A DNA stretch of 64,000 bases from Olegusella massiliensis (GTDB lineage Bacteria; Actinomycetota; Coriobacteriia; Coriobacteriales; Atopobiaceae): positions 124,001 to 188,000 of the forward strand of contig NZ_FLLS01000002.1 of NCBI RefSeq assembly GCF_900078545.1, given 5' to 3'. Positions 54,206 through 63,998 of this stretch are shown here, in pieces. The first letter of the stretch is position 1, and each line of letters opens with the position of its first letter. The position numbers and the translations under genes were made by a program. Under the pieces are notes generated by a model. That model was not told the origin of the DNA and made no database searches. It worked only from the letters and a program-made list of their open reading frames with translations.

Positions 54206-56197
54206 TTATGCCATCAACTTGCACACATTTTGGGCAAAGTTTACAGGATCTTTCACAGGAAGGCCCGCCATAAGCAATGCTTGATCTAACAACAATGAAC
54301 TCATCAAATTGAGCTTGTCGGTATCTCCTGCCTGCTGAGCCGCGCGCAACTTTTCAAAGACAGGATGCGTTGCATTAAGCTGCAGGACACGCTGAGCACC
54401 AATCTGGGGCATACCTTCGGGACCTTCAGATATGACACGCTCCATCTCCAGAGAAATGGGACCTTCGGAGGCAATGACGGCAGGAGCATCTGTGGCAAGC
54501 GGCGATACGGCAACTTTTGAAATTGCATCACCCAACGCTGCCTTCATAGCTTCAAGCAGTTCCTTGTTTTCATCCGCTGTTTCCTCGGCTTGTTTCTTTT
54601 CCTCATCCGTTGCCAAATCAAGCTCGCCTGAGCTAACGTTTTTGAATGCGCACGTGCGCTCCTTGGCTTCCTCACCTTCTTTGGCCTCAGGGGTCCAGCG
54701 GTAGTCGCGCATCATTTGCAAGCAGAACTCATCAACATCTTCTGTCATCAACAGCACGTCAAAGCCATGGTCAAGCACTGAATGCACCACGGGCATCTTT
54801 TCTAGACGCTCGCGATCTTCACCTGCAGCATAGTAAATAACATCTTGTCCTTCAGGCATAGCAGCTACATACTCGGCCAAGGTCACCAGTTTCCCCTGCT
54901 GTGCCGACCAATACAGCAACAAGTTTGCAAGCGAATCTTTCTTGGCACCATAACTAGCGTAAATACCGTACTTTAGGCCACGGCCAAAGTGCTCAAAGAA
55001 CTTCTCATAGTCTTCGCGTGCATCGTTGCGCATGGTCTGCAGTTCACTGGAAATCTTGCGCTCTACACGCCGAGCAATTGCCTGAAGCTGACGCGTCTGT
55101 TGCAGGGTTTCACGCGAGATATTGAGTGCGATATCGGGACTGTCAACTACACCATGAACAAAGTTGTAATAGTCAGGAAGTAAATCTGCGCACTTATCCT
55201 GGATTAACACACCACGACTATAGAGTTGCAGGCCTTTTTCATAGTCACGACTATAAAGATCAAAGGGAGGCTCACTAGGCACAAAGAGCAGTGCATTATA
55301 TTCAAGCGTCCCTTCGGCATGCAGAGAGAAGGTGCGCAAAGGCTTCGAATAATCATGGAAGCTTTGCTCATAGAACTCATCGTATTCGTCCTGACTCACC
55401 TCAGAGGGACGACGGCGCCAAATAGGTGTCATAGAATTTAGTGTCTCGAGCTCGGTATACTCTTCCCACTCAGGCGTATAATCCTCGGGCTTGGGCTCAG
55501 GGGCAGGCTTTTGGCGACTCTTAGTCACCAGCATACGCACGGGATAACGTACATAGTTGGAATAGCGTTTAATCAAATCACGCAGCTGCCACTCTTCCAA
55601 ATAGCCGCTATATTTTTCGTCGTCGGTATCATCGCGCAACGTCAAGATAACATCGGTACCATGATTGCGACCCTCAAGCAATGCATCTGCATCGATAGGA
55701 TTAACACTGTAGCCATCAAGGCCATTGGACTCCCACACATGAGCCTCATCAGAGCCAAAGGCACGACTTACCACGCGCACGTTCTTTGCCACCATAAAGG
55801 CAGAATAAAAGCCCACGCCAAACTGACCAATAATCTCAGCTGCGCTATGGGGATTATCCTCGTTTTCCTCATCTGCCGCCTGCGTATTGGCTGCCTTGAA
55901 TTCCTCTGACCCAGAATGTGCAATGGTACCTAGATTACGATCAAGATCCTCTGCGCTCATGCCAATACCGTTGTCCGAAATCGTCAACGTATGCGCATCT
56001 TTATCCACGCTCAGGCGAATCTGTAGTTCGTCATCCCCCAGTTTACAAGCAGGGTCAGTCAGGCTTGCAAAATGCAGCTTATCAACCGCATCAGACGCGT
56101 TAGAGACAAGTTCACGTAAGAAAATCTCGCGATTGGTGTAGATAGAGTTAATCATAAGGTCCAAGAGCTTTTTGGACTCAGTCTTAAATTGGTGCAT
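54206..56197 (-). CDS. htpG: Hsp90-family chaperone HtpG
   Basis: A 663-aa ATP-dependent chaperone. The N-terminal GHKL domain has REIFLRELVSNASDAVDKL, the ATP-lid DNGIGMSAEDLDRNLGTIAH and GQFGVGFYSAFMVA. The middle domain has YNALLFVPSEPPFDLYSRDY, VLIQDKCADLLPDY and the Arg in LNISRETLQQTRQL. A charged, Glu/Lys-rich segment near residue 520 precedes the C-terminal dimerisation domain. ATG 56197 (GGGGGC 9 bases upstream) is chosen over an in-frame start at 56239, since the family starts at QFKTESKKLL. Confidence 0.96.
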   Translation of the reverse strand: MHQFKTESKKLLDLMINSIYTNREIFLRELVSNASDAVDKLHFASLTDPACKLGDDELQIRLSVDKDAHTLTISDNGIGMSAEDLDRNLGTIAHSGSEEFKAANTQAADEENEDNPHSAAEIIGQFGVGFYSAFMVAKNVRVVSRAFGSDEAHVWESNGLDGYSVNPIDADALLEGRNHGTDVILTLRDDTDDEKYSGYLEEWQLRDLIKRYSNYVRYPVRMLVTKSRQKPAPEPKPEDYTPEWEEYTELETLNSMTPIWRRRPSEVSQDEYDEFYEQSFHDYSKPLRTFSLHAEGTLEYNALLFVPSEPPFDLYSRDYEKGLQLYSRGVLIQDKCADLLPDYYNFVHGVVDSPDIALNISRETLQQTRQLQAIARRVERKISSELQTMRNDAREDYEKFFEHFGRGLKYGIYASYGAKKDSLANLLLYWSAQQGKLVTLAEYVAAMPEGQDVIYYAAGEDRERLEKMPVVHSVLDHGFDVLLMTEDVDEFCLQMMRDYRWTPEAKEGEEAKERTCAFKNVSSGELDLATDEEKKQAEETADENKELLEAMKAALGDAISKVAVSPLATDAPAVIASEGPISLEMERVISEGPEGMPQIGAQRVLQLNATHPVFEKLRAAQQAGDTDKLNLMSSLLLDQALLMAGLPVKDPVNFAQNVCKLMA

Positions 56198-56257
56198 AGC
56201 GCAATGCCCCCTTCGATTGGATACAGAATCAACAAACATATGGTACCCAAAAGAAGG

Positions 56258-56284
56258 AAATCTAAGCGCTACGCACTAAGATTT
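56258..56284. promoter_or_regulatory. Inverted repeat upstream of htpG
   Basis: Arms AAATCTAAGCGC / GCACTAAGATTT (10 of 12 pairs) around a 3-base centre, about 60 bp before htpG and 31 bp past the glgA stop. It could be a heat-shock operator or a glgA terminator. It matches neither CIRCE nor HAIR consensus. Confidence 0.4.
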
Positions 56285-56315
56285 CTACTTTTTCTTCCCG
56301 TGCCCTGCTAGCGGT

Positions 56316-57791
56316 CTAGCTCAGCATATTTTGGTAAAGCTCTTCGTAGCGCTTGGCAGAGACGTTCCAGCTAAAGTCACGAGTCATAGCACGGCATACC
56401 ATCGCATCCCAACTGTGCCTGCGCGTAAAGTAAACCGTCTTGGCATAGTTAATCGCATTGAGCAGCAACCATGAATTGTAGTGGTTAAACGAGAAGCCCA
56501 CGCCTGTCTCATCATATTCGTTATACGGCTCAACCGTGTCACGCAGACCACCAGTTTCACGCACAATAGGCAGTGCACCATAACGCATCGCAATAAGTTG
56601 TGTGAGGCCGCAGGGCTCAAAACGACTAGGTACCAACATAGCATCGGCTGCTGCATAAATCTTGGAAGACCGCTCGCTCGAGTACATGATGGAACTAGAA
56701 ACGGTACCGTGGTGACGCCACTCAAGATCGCGGAACATATTTTCAAGATTGCTGTCGCCTGTACCAAGCAAAACAAACTGCGTATTACCGTCAGCAACCA
56801 TATCCTCAGCAATGGTACCCACCAAGTCGAGCCCCTTTTGGTTGGTAAGACGCGAAATCAAACCAATGACCATCTTGCTTGGATCCACAACAAGGTCAAG
56901 TTCACGCTGAAGTGCCAGCTTGTTTTCGGCCTTGCCTTTAATGACATTGCGCGAGGAATAGTTATAGGTCAGATGCTTATCAGTCTTGGGGTTGTTGACC
57001 TCATAGTCAATACCGTTAACAATACCCACCATCTTGGAGGCATGGTAGCGCATAATGCCATCAAGATCTTCGCCATACTCACTAGTCTGGATCTCTCCTG
57101 CATATGTCTCAGATACCGTAGTTACTCGGTCAGCGTAAACAATGCCACCCTTGAGCATGTTGGCATCATTGCGATAGGCATTTGCTGCACTTGAATAACC
57201 ACATTTATCCAGTGCAAATGCCTCATCAGGAATACCCGAAACGCGCTGCATGCGCTCGCGTTCACAAATACCTTGGAAACGCAGGTTGTGAATGGTGATT
57301 ACACATTTGGTATTGCGCGAAAGATCCGTGTCATAAAAAAGCGTACGTAAAAACACGGGCACAAGCCCTGCTTGCCAATCGTGACAATGGATGATATCAG
57401 GAATCCAACCAATAACAGGTAATGCTGCTAGTACCGCTTTATCAAAGAAAATGAACTTTTCGATGTCGTCATACATATTGGTATAGGGTGCGCCCCAACC
57501 AAAGAAATCCTCATTATCGAGGAAGTAATAGGTAACACCATCTTGGTCGAAGGTCTCAACACCCACAAAATGGTTACCAATACCTCCCATATCCATCCAA
57601 AAGTCGCATACATGCGTCATGCGATCTTTATACTCTTGGGGCAAGACACTGTATTTGGGAATAATGACGCGCACATCCACACCATCGGCTACCAAAGCCT
57701 TGGGCAGCGCGCCCATAACATCAGCGAGTCCACCTGTTTTAATAAAGGGGTAGCATTCGGAGCCAACGAACAGAACCTTAGGTGCAGCCAT
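56316..57791 (-). CDS. glgA: Glycogen synthase (ADP-glucose type, GT5)
   Basis: A 491-aa glucosyltransferase elongating alpha-1,4-glucan from ADP-glucose. The N-terminal KTGGL motif is in YPFIKTGGLADVMGALPKAL (residues 12-31). The C-terminal GT-B lobe has GLISRLTNQKGLDLV, LVPSRFEPCGLTQLIAMRYG and VRETGGLRDTVEPYN. ATG 57791 has GGGAGG 9 bases upstream and is preferred over 57815. It lies downstream of the maltodextrin operon on the same strand but after a terminator. No glgC or glgB is in the window. Confidence 0.95.
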   Translation of the reverse strand: MAAPKVLFVGSECYPFIKTGGLADVMGALPKALVADGVDVRVIIPKYSVLPQEYKDRMTHVCDFWMDMGGIGNHFVGVETFDQDGVTYYFLDNEDFFGWGAPYTNMYDDIEKFIFFDKAVLAALPVIGWIPDIIHCHDWQAGLVPVFLRTLFYDTDLSRNTKCVITIHNLRFQGICERERMQRVSGIPDEAFALDKCGYSSAANAYRNDANMLKGGIVYADRVTTVSETYAGEIQTSEYGEDLDGIMRYHASKMVGIVNGIDYEVNNPKTDKHLTYNYSSRNVIKGKAENKLALQRELDLVVDPSKMVIGLISRLTNQKGLDLVGTIAEDMVADGNTQFVLLGTGDSNLENMFRDLEWRHHGTVSSSIMYSSERSSKIYAAADAMLVPSRFEPCGLTQLIAMRYGALPIVRETGGLRDTVEPYNEYDETGVGFSFNHYNSWLLLNAINYAKTVYFTRRHSWDAMVCRAMTRDFSWNVSAKRYEELYQNMLS

Positions 57792-58010
57792 AGCTTGCCT
57801 TCCTCCCGTTCGCACCGGCTCTTACGTCCGGGCGTCGTCGTCATTTTTTAGTTTAGCGAAACTGACTCAATCTCGCAGCAGTACTGCCAACCAACCCGTA
57901 AGCGGCGTTAAGTAGAGCCTTGGAATGCACGTAAAAGCATGCGCTTGCCTCGCACTCTAGGCAATTTCCAGCCCCAGCTAATCTGCACGGAACGGACATG
58001 ATGGCCTGTC

Positions 58011-58042
58011 ACAAAAAGGCAGCCCACAAAAAGTGAGCTGCC
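58011..58042 (-). terminator. Terminator of the maltodextrin operon
   Basis: Minus-strand stem GGCAGCTCAC / GTGGGCTGCC (one mismatch), loop TTTTT, then TTTTTGTG; 30 bases past the stop of the ABC ATPase gene. Confidence 0.88.
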
Positions 58043-58072
58043 GACAGAGGGGGCGCAAGTAAAATCTAGAGC

Positions 58073-59278
58073 TTAAAACTCGAGGTTATGTTCGTCTTCC
58101 TTAGAGAAGAGATGTACCGCATTGCCTGGGAAAGAGAAAGAGATCATCGTTTCAGGAGCAAATGCTGTTAATCCTGACTTTGCTAGCTCGGTAGTCTGAA
58201 CAATAACGATAACGTCTTGACCCTTGGCATTCAGATGCAAATGAATTGAAGAACCCATCATCTCGGAGACTTCAACGCTGCCATTAAGCGTATTAGCTGC
58301 GGGAGGTTCATTAGCATCAAGTACCAAGTGCTCGGGTCGAACGCCCAGCGTAATGGCCTGGCTCTGGACATCATGTGCAAGAAGACGCTTCTGCTTATCT
58401 GAGCTTGGCTCAACTACAACATCACCTATGACCACCGAGTAGCTATCACCCTTGCGTACAAGCTCGGCATCAAAATAGTTCATCTGAGGCACACCAATAA
58501 AGCCTGCAACAAAGAGGTTTGCAGGATGGTCAAAGACTTCCTGAGGGGTGCCAACCTGCTGTACCACACCATCTTTCATGATGACAATGCTGTCACCCAA
58601 CGTCATAGCCTCGGTTTGATCGTGCGTGACATAGATAAAGGTAGTGTCAATACGCTGACGCAGCTTGATAATCTCTGCGCGCATCTGGTTGCGCAGCTTT
58701 GCGTCAAGGTTGGAGAGCGGCTCATCCATGAGCAAAACCTTGGGCTCACGAACAATAGCGCGACCGATAGCAACGCGTTGACGCTGACCACCAGACAGTG
58801 CTTTGGGCTTGCGCTCGAGGTACTCAGTAATGCCTAAAATCTCTGCAGCTTCACGAACCTTGCGGTCAATCTCACTTGCCTCAACCTTGCGAAGTTTAAG
58901 GGGGAAAGCAAGATTGTCATACACGGTCATATGAGGATAAAGGGCATAGCTCTGGAAAACCATCGCGATGTCGCGATCCTTGGGCGCCACATCATTCATA
59001 AGTTTGTCGTCAATCAGCAGCTCACCGCGGGTAATCTCCTCTAGACCCGCAACCATACGCAGGGTAGTAGACTTACCGCAGCCCGAAGGTCCAACAAGAA
59101 CAACAAACTCACGGTCAGCAATTTCGAGGTTGAAGTCCTCTACTGCCAAAACTCCCTCATCGGTTACCTTAAGATTGTGCTTCTTCTTGGGTGCCTGAGC
59201 TTTTTTGCCAAACAAGCCCTTCTTTGCCTCGGTGTTGGGATACACCTTTTCGATATGACGTAGACTTACTGTTGCCAT
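58073..59278 (-). CDS. msmK: Sugar ABC transporter ATPase (MsmK/UgpC/MalK type)
   Basis: A 401-aa ATPase of the carbohydrate-uptake group 1 family. It has Walker [12 protein letters not shown]-loop [19 protein letters not shown], signature [15 protein letters not shown], Walker [15 protein letters not shown] and a C-terminal TOBE/OB region with [14 protein letters not shown]. About 20 basic residues ([17 protein letters not shown]) are inserted near residue 17, which is not usual for MalK. It overlaps the malQ end by 13 bp and has AAAGGAG 10 bases upstream. It energises the permeases encoded upstream and possibly other sugar importers. Confidence 0.92.
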   Translation of the reverse strand: MATVSLRHIEKVYPNTEAKKGLFGKKAQAPKKKHNLKVTDEGVLAVEDFNLEIADREFVVLVGPSGCGKSTTLRMVAGLEEITRGELLIDDKLMNDVAPKDRDIAMVFQSYALYPHMTVYDNLAFPLKLRKVEASEIDRKVREAAEILGITEYLERKPKALSGGQRQRVAIGRAIVREPKVLLMDEPLSNLDAKLRNQMRAEIIKLRQRIDTTFIYVTHDQTEAMTLGDSIVIMKDGVVQQVGTPQEVFDHPANLFVAGFIGVPQMNYFDAELVRKGDSYSVVIGDVVVEPSSDKQKRLLAHDVQSQAITLGVRPEHLVLDANEPPAANTLNGSVEVSEMMGSSIHLHLNAKGQDVIVIVQTTELAKSGLTAFAPETMISFSFPGNAVHLFSKEDEHNLEF

Positions 59279-60774
59279 GAGTGCTTCACACTCCTTTCAT
59301 ACTGGGTGGTGAGGTCGGCAATGTGTGCCGCCAAACTTTGACTCAGCTGGCCAGGCACAAGACGCCACTGCCAGTTGTCACCGAGAATTCCCGGCGAATT
59401 GATACGAGAATCTGCACCAAGACCCAGATAATCCTGAATCTGTGCCATAAAAAGCTGTGCTTTGCTTGCCATACCTGCGCGCACAAAAGCCCAAGGCAGA
59501 TCGGACTCATCTTTTGCCTTGAGATATTTGATTGCCGCAGCTAAATCACTTGCTTGCACCTCTTGTGCCCATGCAGCAATAGGCGCGTTGTCATGAGAGC
59601 CCACATAGCACACACAATTTTGGGGATAGCCTTCTGGCATAACGCCTGTATTGTCCTGATCGCGTGAGTCAAAGGCAAATTGCATAATCTTCATCCCCGG
59701 AAGGGCAGATTGAGCAAGCAAATCACGTACTTCAGTGGTCAGGTAACCCAAATCCTCAGCAATCAAGCCGCAATCCCCAATGGCAGATTTAATAGCGTGG
59801 ACAAGACGGATGCCAGGACCTTTGACCCAGTGGCCGCCTTTGGTGGTCGTCGCACCATAGGGTACCGCCCAGTAACTCTCGATACCGCGGAAGTGGTCGA
59901 TGCGAATAACATCAAACAGACGAGCAGCACCAGCAGCACGGCGACGCCACCAGCCAAAACCATCAGCTTCCATAGCCTCATAATCGTACAAAGGGTTACC
60001 CCAAAGTTGACCTGTTGCTGAAAAATTATCAGGTGGTACACCTGCAACAAACGTAGGGACGTTCAGTTCATCCAACTGAAAGTTGGAAGGCTCCGCCCAG
60101 ACATCAGCAGAATCCATTGCCACATAAATTGGCATGTCACCAATGATGCCCACGCCCCGTTTATGTGCGTAGTAACGCAATTCTTCCCACTGCTGGAAAA
60201 AGAGATATTGCGTATACACAAAGAGGCGAACATCACTCGCAAGCTTTATGCGATATGCTTCGCAAGCTTTGCTTTCATGAAGGCGAATAGCCTCATCAGG
60301 CCAATCAGTCCAAGCAACCATACCAAAGTGACGCTTTACGGCCATAAACAACGCATAGTCATCAAGCCACGTGGCATTTTCCCGAGCAAAGCGTGCAATT
60401 TTTGCAGCATCACGCTGCCAGCCACGCTCGCAAGCCAAGGCTAAAAGTGAGAGGCGATGCTCATAGAGTGCTTGATAATCAACACGCGCAGGATCATTTC
60501 CCCACTCAACTGCCATAAGCTCTTTGGTCTCTAGAAGTCCATCTTGGACAAGCAAATCAAGGTCGATCAAGTAGTGATTACCTGCAAAAGTCGAAGGACT
60601 TTGGTAAGGCGAATCTCCATAGCTCGTAGGACCTACCGGTAGCAATTGCCACCAGCTCTGCTTTGCTGCTGCAAGAAAATCAATCCACTCGTATGCAGCG
60701 GCACCTAAGCTACCGATACCATAAGGCGATGGTAGTGAAAATAGTGGAGCTATGATGCCACTCGATCTCTCCAT
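59266..60774 (-). CDS. malQ: 4-alpha-glucanotransferase (amylomaltase)
   Basis: A 502-aa GH77 enzyme that disproportionates maltodextrins, yielding glucose and longer chains for phosphorylase. Catalytic positions are Asp in [16 protein letters not shown], Glu in [10 protein letters not shown] and Asp in [12 protein letters not shown]. The N-terminal [11 protein letters not shown] and [20 protein letters not shown] complete the family pattern. It starts 2 bp after the permease stop, with AAGGG at the junction, and overlaps the ATPase gene by 13 bp, so it is embedded in the uptake operon. Confidence 0.96.
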   Translation of the reverse strand: MERSSGIIAPLFSLPSPYGIGSLGAAAYEWIDFLAAAKQSWWQLLPVGPTSYGDSPYQSPSTFAGNHYLIDLDLLVQDGLLETKELMAVEWGNDPARVDYQALYEHRLSLLALACERGWQRDAAKIARFARENATWLDDYALFMAVKRHFGMVAWTDWPDEAIRLHESKACEAYRIKLASDVRLFVYTQYLFFQQWEELRYYAHKRGVGIIGDMPIYVAMDSADVWAEPSNFQLDELNVPTFVAGVPPDNFSATGQLWGNPLYDYEAMEADGFGWWRRRAAGAARLFDVIRIDHFRGIESYWAVPYGATTTKGGHWVKGPGIRLVHAIKSAIGDCGLIAEDLGYLTTEVRDLLAQSALPGMKIMQFAFDSRDQDNTGVMPEGYPQNCVCYVGSHDNAPIAAWAQEVQASDLAAAIKYLKAKDESDLPWAFVRAGMASKAQLFMAQIQDYLGLGADSRINSPGILGDNWQWRLVPGQLSQSLAAHIADLTTQYERSVKHSWQQ

Positions 60775-60776
60775 GA

Positions 60777-61643
60777 CTAACCCTTCACGGCGCCAGCTGC
60801 GACACCCTTGATGATGTGCTTCTGGCAGGCAAGATAGAAGGCAACAACAGGAATAATGGCAAGCAAAATCAAAGCCATCGTTGCGCCTAAATCAACGGTG
60901 CCGTAACTACCCTTGAGATACTGAATATGAATAGGAATCGTGCGGTATTCATTGGTATCAAGTACCAAATAGGGCAGGAGATAGTCGTTCCAGACCCACA
61001 TTATTTCAAGGATACCTACAGATATCAGGGTAGGTTTAAGCATGGGCAATACTACGAGGAAGAAGGTACGAACAGGTCCGCAGCCATCAATTGCAGCAGC
61101 TTCTTCAATCTCAAGAGGAATTGCCTTCACAAAGCCCGAGAACATAAAGATGGCAAGACCCGCACCAAAACCTAAATAAATGATAGGAATGGTAAAGGGA
61201 TTGTCCATGTGTAACACATAGGCTGTGCGAGATAGGGTAAACATAACCATCTGGAAGGGCACTACCATCGAGAAGACGCACAGGTAGTATACAACCTTGC
61301 AAAATGGCGAGTTTACACGCTGAATATACCAAGCAGCCATCGAGCAGAACACCAAAATAAGTGCTACTGATAAAACAGTAATAATGACCGAATAGAGAGC
61401 AGAGCTGGCAAAGGGATAGTTACCGAAGGTCATTCCCTTGATGAAGTTACCCCAACCAGCAAAGCTTTCTGCTGTAGGCAAAGCAAAGGTCTCGGTCTTG
61501 ACAAAAGTATTTTTCTTAAATGAGTTGATAACCACGGCAACCATGGGCAACACCCAAGCAATGCAGATGATTGCAAGTGTCACCGACAAGGTAGTCTTGG
61601 TACGACGCTCGGCAGCGAGCGTCTGTTCTTTTGTCTTTGCCAT
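60777..61643 (-). CDS. Carbohydrate ABC transporter permease (MalG type)
   Basis: A 288-aa inner-membrane permease with six helices. The EAA loop reads EIEEAAAIDGCGPVRTFFLV and is followed by PMLKPTLISVGI. The chain ends in HIIKGVAAGAVKG, as in MalG/MsmG proteins. Its ATG shares one base with the stop of the MalF-type gene (TAATG). With its partner it forms the channel for maltodextrin or maltose uptake; specificity is inferred from malQ in the same operon. Confidence 0.93.
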   Translation of the reverse strand: MAKTKEQTLAAERRTKTTLSVTLAIICIAWVLPMVAVVINSFKKNTFVKTETFALPTAESFAGWGNFIKGMTFGNYPFASSALYSVIITVLSVALILVFCSMAAWYIQRVNSPFCKVVYYLCVFSMVVPFQMVMFTLSRTAYVLHMDNPFTIPIIYLGFGAGLAIFMFSGFVKAIPLEIEEAAAIDGCGPVRTFFLVVLPMLKPTLISVGILEIMWVWNDYLLPYLVLDTNEYRTIPIHIQYLKGSYGTVDLGATMALILLAIIPVVAFYLACQKHIIKGVAAGAVKG

Positions 61644-62545
61644 TACTGCTGCACCTCCCTTCTACGGGTGTAAAAGAGCTGAGCCAAACCAAGTGCCGCG
61701 ACAAGTACAAAGAAGATGACCGCCTTGGCCTGTGCAACACCGCGAGCGGCCGTAGCAGAGCCATAGAAGGTGTTGAAGATGTTAAGTGCCAACATCTCAG
61801 TCGTATTGATGGTATTGCCATCAGGCTGGATGATATAAGGCAGACCACCAGTAAGAGCAAGGTTCTGGTCAAAGAGCTTAAAGCCATTAGTGAGCGACAA
61901 GAACATGCAAATAGTAATCGAGGGCATGACGTTGGGAATTGTCACCTTAAAGAGGGTCTGTAGCTTGGTTGCACCGTCAATCTTGGCGGCCTCAAGCATA
62001 TCCTCGGGCACTGCCTGCAGACCAGCAATATAAATAATCATCATATAGCCAACCTGCTGCCAGCACATCAAGATGATAAGGCCCCAAAAACCGTAGGAAG
62101 TATTAAGCAAGATTGACGTGTTATAGGCGCGCAATATGCCATCAAAAATCATCGACCAGATATAACCCAAAACAATGCCACCAATGAGGTTGGGCATGAA
62201 GAAGACCGTACGAAAAAGATTGGATCCCTTGATGTTTTGGGTAAGCACGTAGGCAACGGTAAAGGCCAGCACATTGATGAGCACAAGACTTACTACTGCA
62301 GTAAGAGCTGTGTACCAGAACGAGTGCTGGAAACTTTCATCAGCTAAAGCCGTTGCAAAGTTTGAAAACCCAACAAACTGAGCGTTGGAGACAAGCCTAA
62401 AGCTACACAGCGACAAATACATGCCTTGGATAAAGGGCCAAATGAAGCCGATGCAAAATGCAGCAAACACTGGCAGAATAAAAAGCCATGCCCAATGGCG
62501 CGTAGACCGGCGGATTGAATTTCCCGTCTTGAGCTTAGCAGCCAT
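61643..62545 (-). CDS. Carbohydrate ABC transporter permease (MalF type)
   Basis: A 300-aa six-helix permease without the large periplasmic insert of E. coli MalF, as is usual for Gram-positive-type systems. The EAA loop is VPEDMLEAAKIDGATKLQTL. The first helix is WLFILPVFAAFCIGFIWPF. It lies downstream of the binding-protein gene across a 124-bp gap that holds a strong terminator-like hairpin, so its expression probably comes from partial readthrough. Confidence 0.93.
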   Translation of the reverse strand: MAAKLKTGNSIRRSTRHWAWLFILPVFAAFCIGFIWPFIQGMYLSLCSFRLVSNAQFVGFSNFATALADESFQHSFWYTALTAVVSLVLINVLAFTVAYVLTQNIKGSNLFRTVFFMPNLIGGIVLGYIWSMIFDGILRAYNTSILLNTSYGFWGLIILMCWQQVGYMMIIYIAGLQAVPEDMLEAAKIDGATKLQTLFKVTIPNVMPSITICMFLSLTNGFKLFDQNLALTGGLPYIIQPDGNTINTTEMLALNIFNTFYGSATAARGVAQAKAVIFFVLVAALGLAQLFYTRRREVQQ

Positions 62546-62597
62546 TCTCTCTCCTTTCTGCTTCTCAAAATGAATTCAATGCATAAGGGCATTTGGA

Positions 62598-62636
62598 TAA
62601 AAAGCCAAGACGGGGCAATTTCATCCCGCCCTGGCT
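62598..62636 (-). terminator. Intercistronic terminator between the binding-protein and permease genes
   Basis: Minus-strand stem AGCCAGGGCGGG pairing with CCCGTCTTGGCT (all 12 pairs if two G-U are allowed), followed by TTTTTATCC. It lies 33 bases past the binding-protein stop and 50 bases before the permease start. Confidence 0.85.
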
Positions 62637-62669
62637 CCAAACTAAATCGCTAGTACGAACTGCTCAAGC

Positions 62670-63998
62670 TTAGGCATTTGCCTTTGCGTACTGGGTTGCC
62701 CAACCATCGACAAATGCAGTTTTAACTGCCTCCCAGTTTGCATCGGTCTGATCAGCGCAGTAAGCATTCATAGCCGAGACAAGAGCTTTACGATAATCAT
62801 CAACGTTGGGCTGATAGTTGGTAGCCCAGTCCATGATATAGTTGCCCTTCTCGGTGTAAGCAGCAGCATCGCTGAGATAGGCGTTGGTGGACTTCGCAGC
62901 GTTTTGGAACGGCATAATACCGAGCTGCTCGACGAGCTGAGCAGAAGCGTCTGCATCGCTCACCAACCAGACCATGAAGTCCTGGGTTGCCTTCTGCTGC
63001 TCTTCAGAAGAGTTAGCGTTGATGGCCCAGCAGTTCTCGGTACCGCAGTTGAGGCCAGCCTTCTCCTCGCCTTCGACACCACAATAATACGGAATCATCG
63101 TGGTGTTCTTCTGTGCCTCTGCATAGGTGGCATACTGCCAGCTGCCCTGAATATCGAAGGCTGCCTTGCCATCGATAAACTCCTGGCCATTGGAATAAGA
63201 AGTATCGGTAGAGAGGGTCTTGGGATCAACGGTGCAGTTATTAATGCACAGATCAAAGAGCATCTTGTAGTTAGGCAAGAACTCACCTGTGATGGTCTTG
63301 GGGCACTCCTCCCACTTCTTGCCAGCCTTCTTCTCCTCATAGAAGTACTCGAGGTTTGCCATGTGGCCCGTAAAGCGCCAAGAACTGTCATCGGTCATAT
63401 CACATGCAGTGAAGGCGTCAAATCCAAGCTCATCCTTGCGAGCATGAATGTCTTCGACAACCTTCTTGAGACCATCAAAGTTGGTGATATCATCCATGCT
63501 GTGGCCGGCCTTCTCAACAAGGTCCTTGTTGACGATGATGCCGTAGCACTCATAGCAGTAACCCTGGGAGACCATCTTGCCCGTCTCATCAAAGAGGTCG
63601 TAGGTATCGTCAATCTCTTCCTTCTGGATTGCGGTGCCCTTGAGGTCAACTGCATATTCACCCCAGGACTTGACGCCTGCGGCGTTACCAATAACAAAGA
63701 GCGTGGGGGCCTTGTCAGCCTTGTCCATGTCAGCGGTAAGGGACTGCTCATAGATACCCGCTGCTGCAGTCTTAACCTTGACAGAGACGCCCTTCTCATC
63801 GCTGTACTTCTTTGCGAGCTTCTGGAGAAGCTCATCAATCTCGGGCTTGAAGTTGAGCCAATAAACGGTAGCGCCACCCTCGTCTGCGGAGGAACCAGCA
63901 CCACCCTTGCCACTCTTGCCACCGCAAGCAGCGAGAGTTGTTGCTGCAACAAGACCTGCGGTACCCAAGAAGGCCTTACGTGTCATTTTCTTGCTCAT
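62670..63998 (-). CDS. Sugar-binding lipoprotein of the maltodextrin ABC transporter
   Basis: A 442-aa extracellular solute-binding protein (family 1). The signal has a TRKAFLG start resembling a twin-arginine motif with Arg-Lys, a short hydrophobic core and the lipobox LAAC (Cys about residue 25), then a Gly/Ser linker. The mature part has the family pattern from ATVYWLNFKPEIDELLQKLA through KAAFDIQGSWQYATYAE to AINANSSEEQQKATQDFM. ATG 63998 lies 2 bases from the window end, so the ribosome-binding site and promoter are not visible. The ligand, maltose or maltodextrin, is inferred from malQ. Confidence 0.9.
   Translation of the reverse strand: MSKKMTRKAFLGTAGLVAATTLAACGGKSGKGGAGSSADEGGATVYWLNFKPEIDELLQKLAKKYSDEKGVSVKVKTAAAGIYEQSLTADMDKADKAPTLFVIGNAAGVKSWGEYAVDLKGTAIQKEEIDDTYDLFDETGKMVSQGYCYECYGIIVNKDLVEKAGHSMDDITNFDGLKKVVEDIHARKDELGFDAFTACDMTDDSSWRFTGHMANLEYFYEEKKAGKKWEECPKTITGEFLPNYKMLFDLCINNCTVDPKTLSTDTSYSNGQEFIDGKAAFDIQGSWQYATYAEAQKNTTMIPYYCGVEGEEKAGLNCGTENCWAINANSSEEQQKATQDFMVWLVSDADASAQLVEQLGIMPFQNAAKSTNAYLSDAAAYTEKGNYIMDWATNYQPNVDDYRKALVSAMNAYCADQTDANWEAVKTAFVDGWATQYAKANA

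Noticed and set aside
56198-56300. CIRCE or HAIR heat-shock operator upstream of htpG
   Set aside because: The inverted repeat there does not match TTAGCACTC-N9-GAGTGCTAA or CTTGAGT-N7-ACTCAAG.
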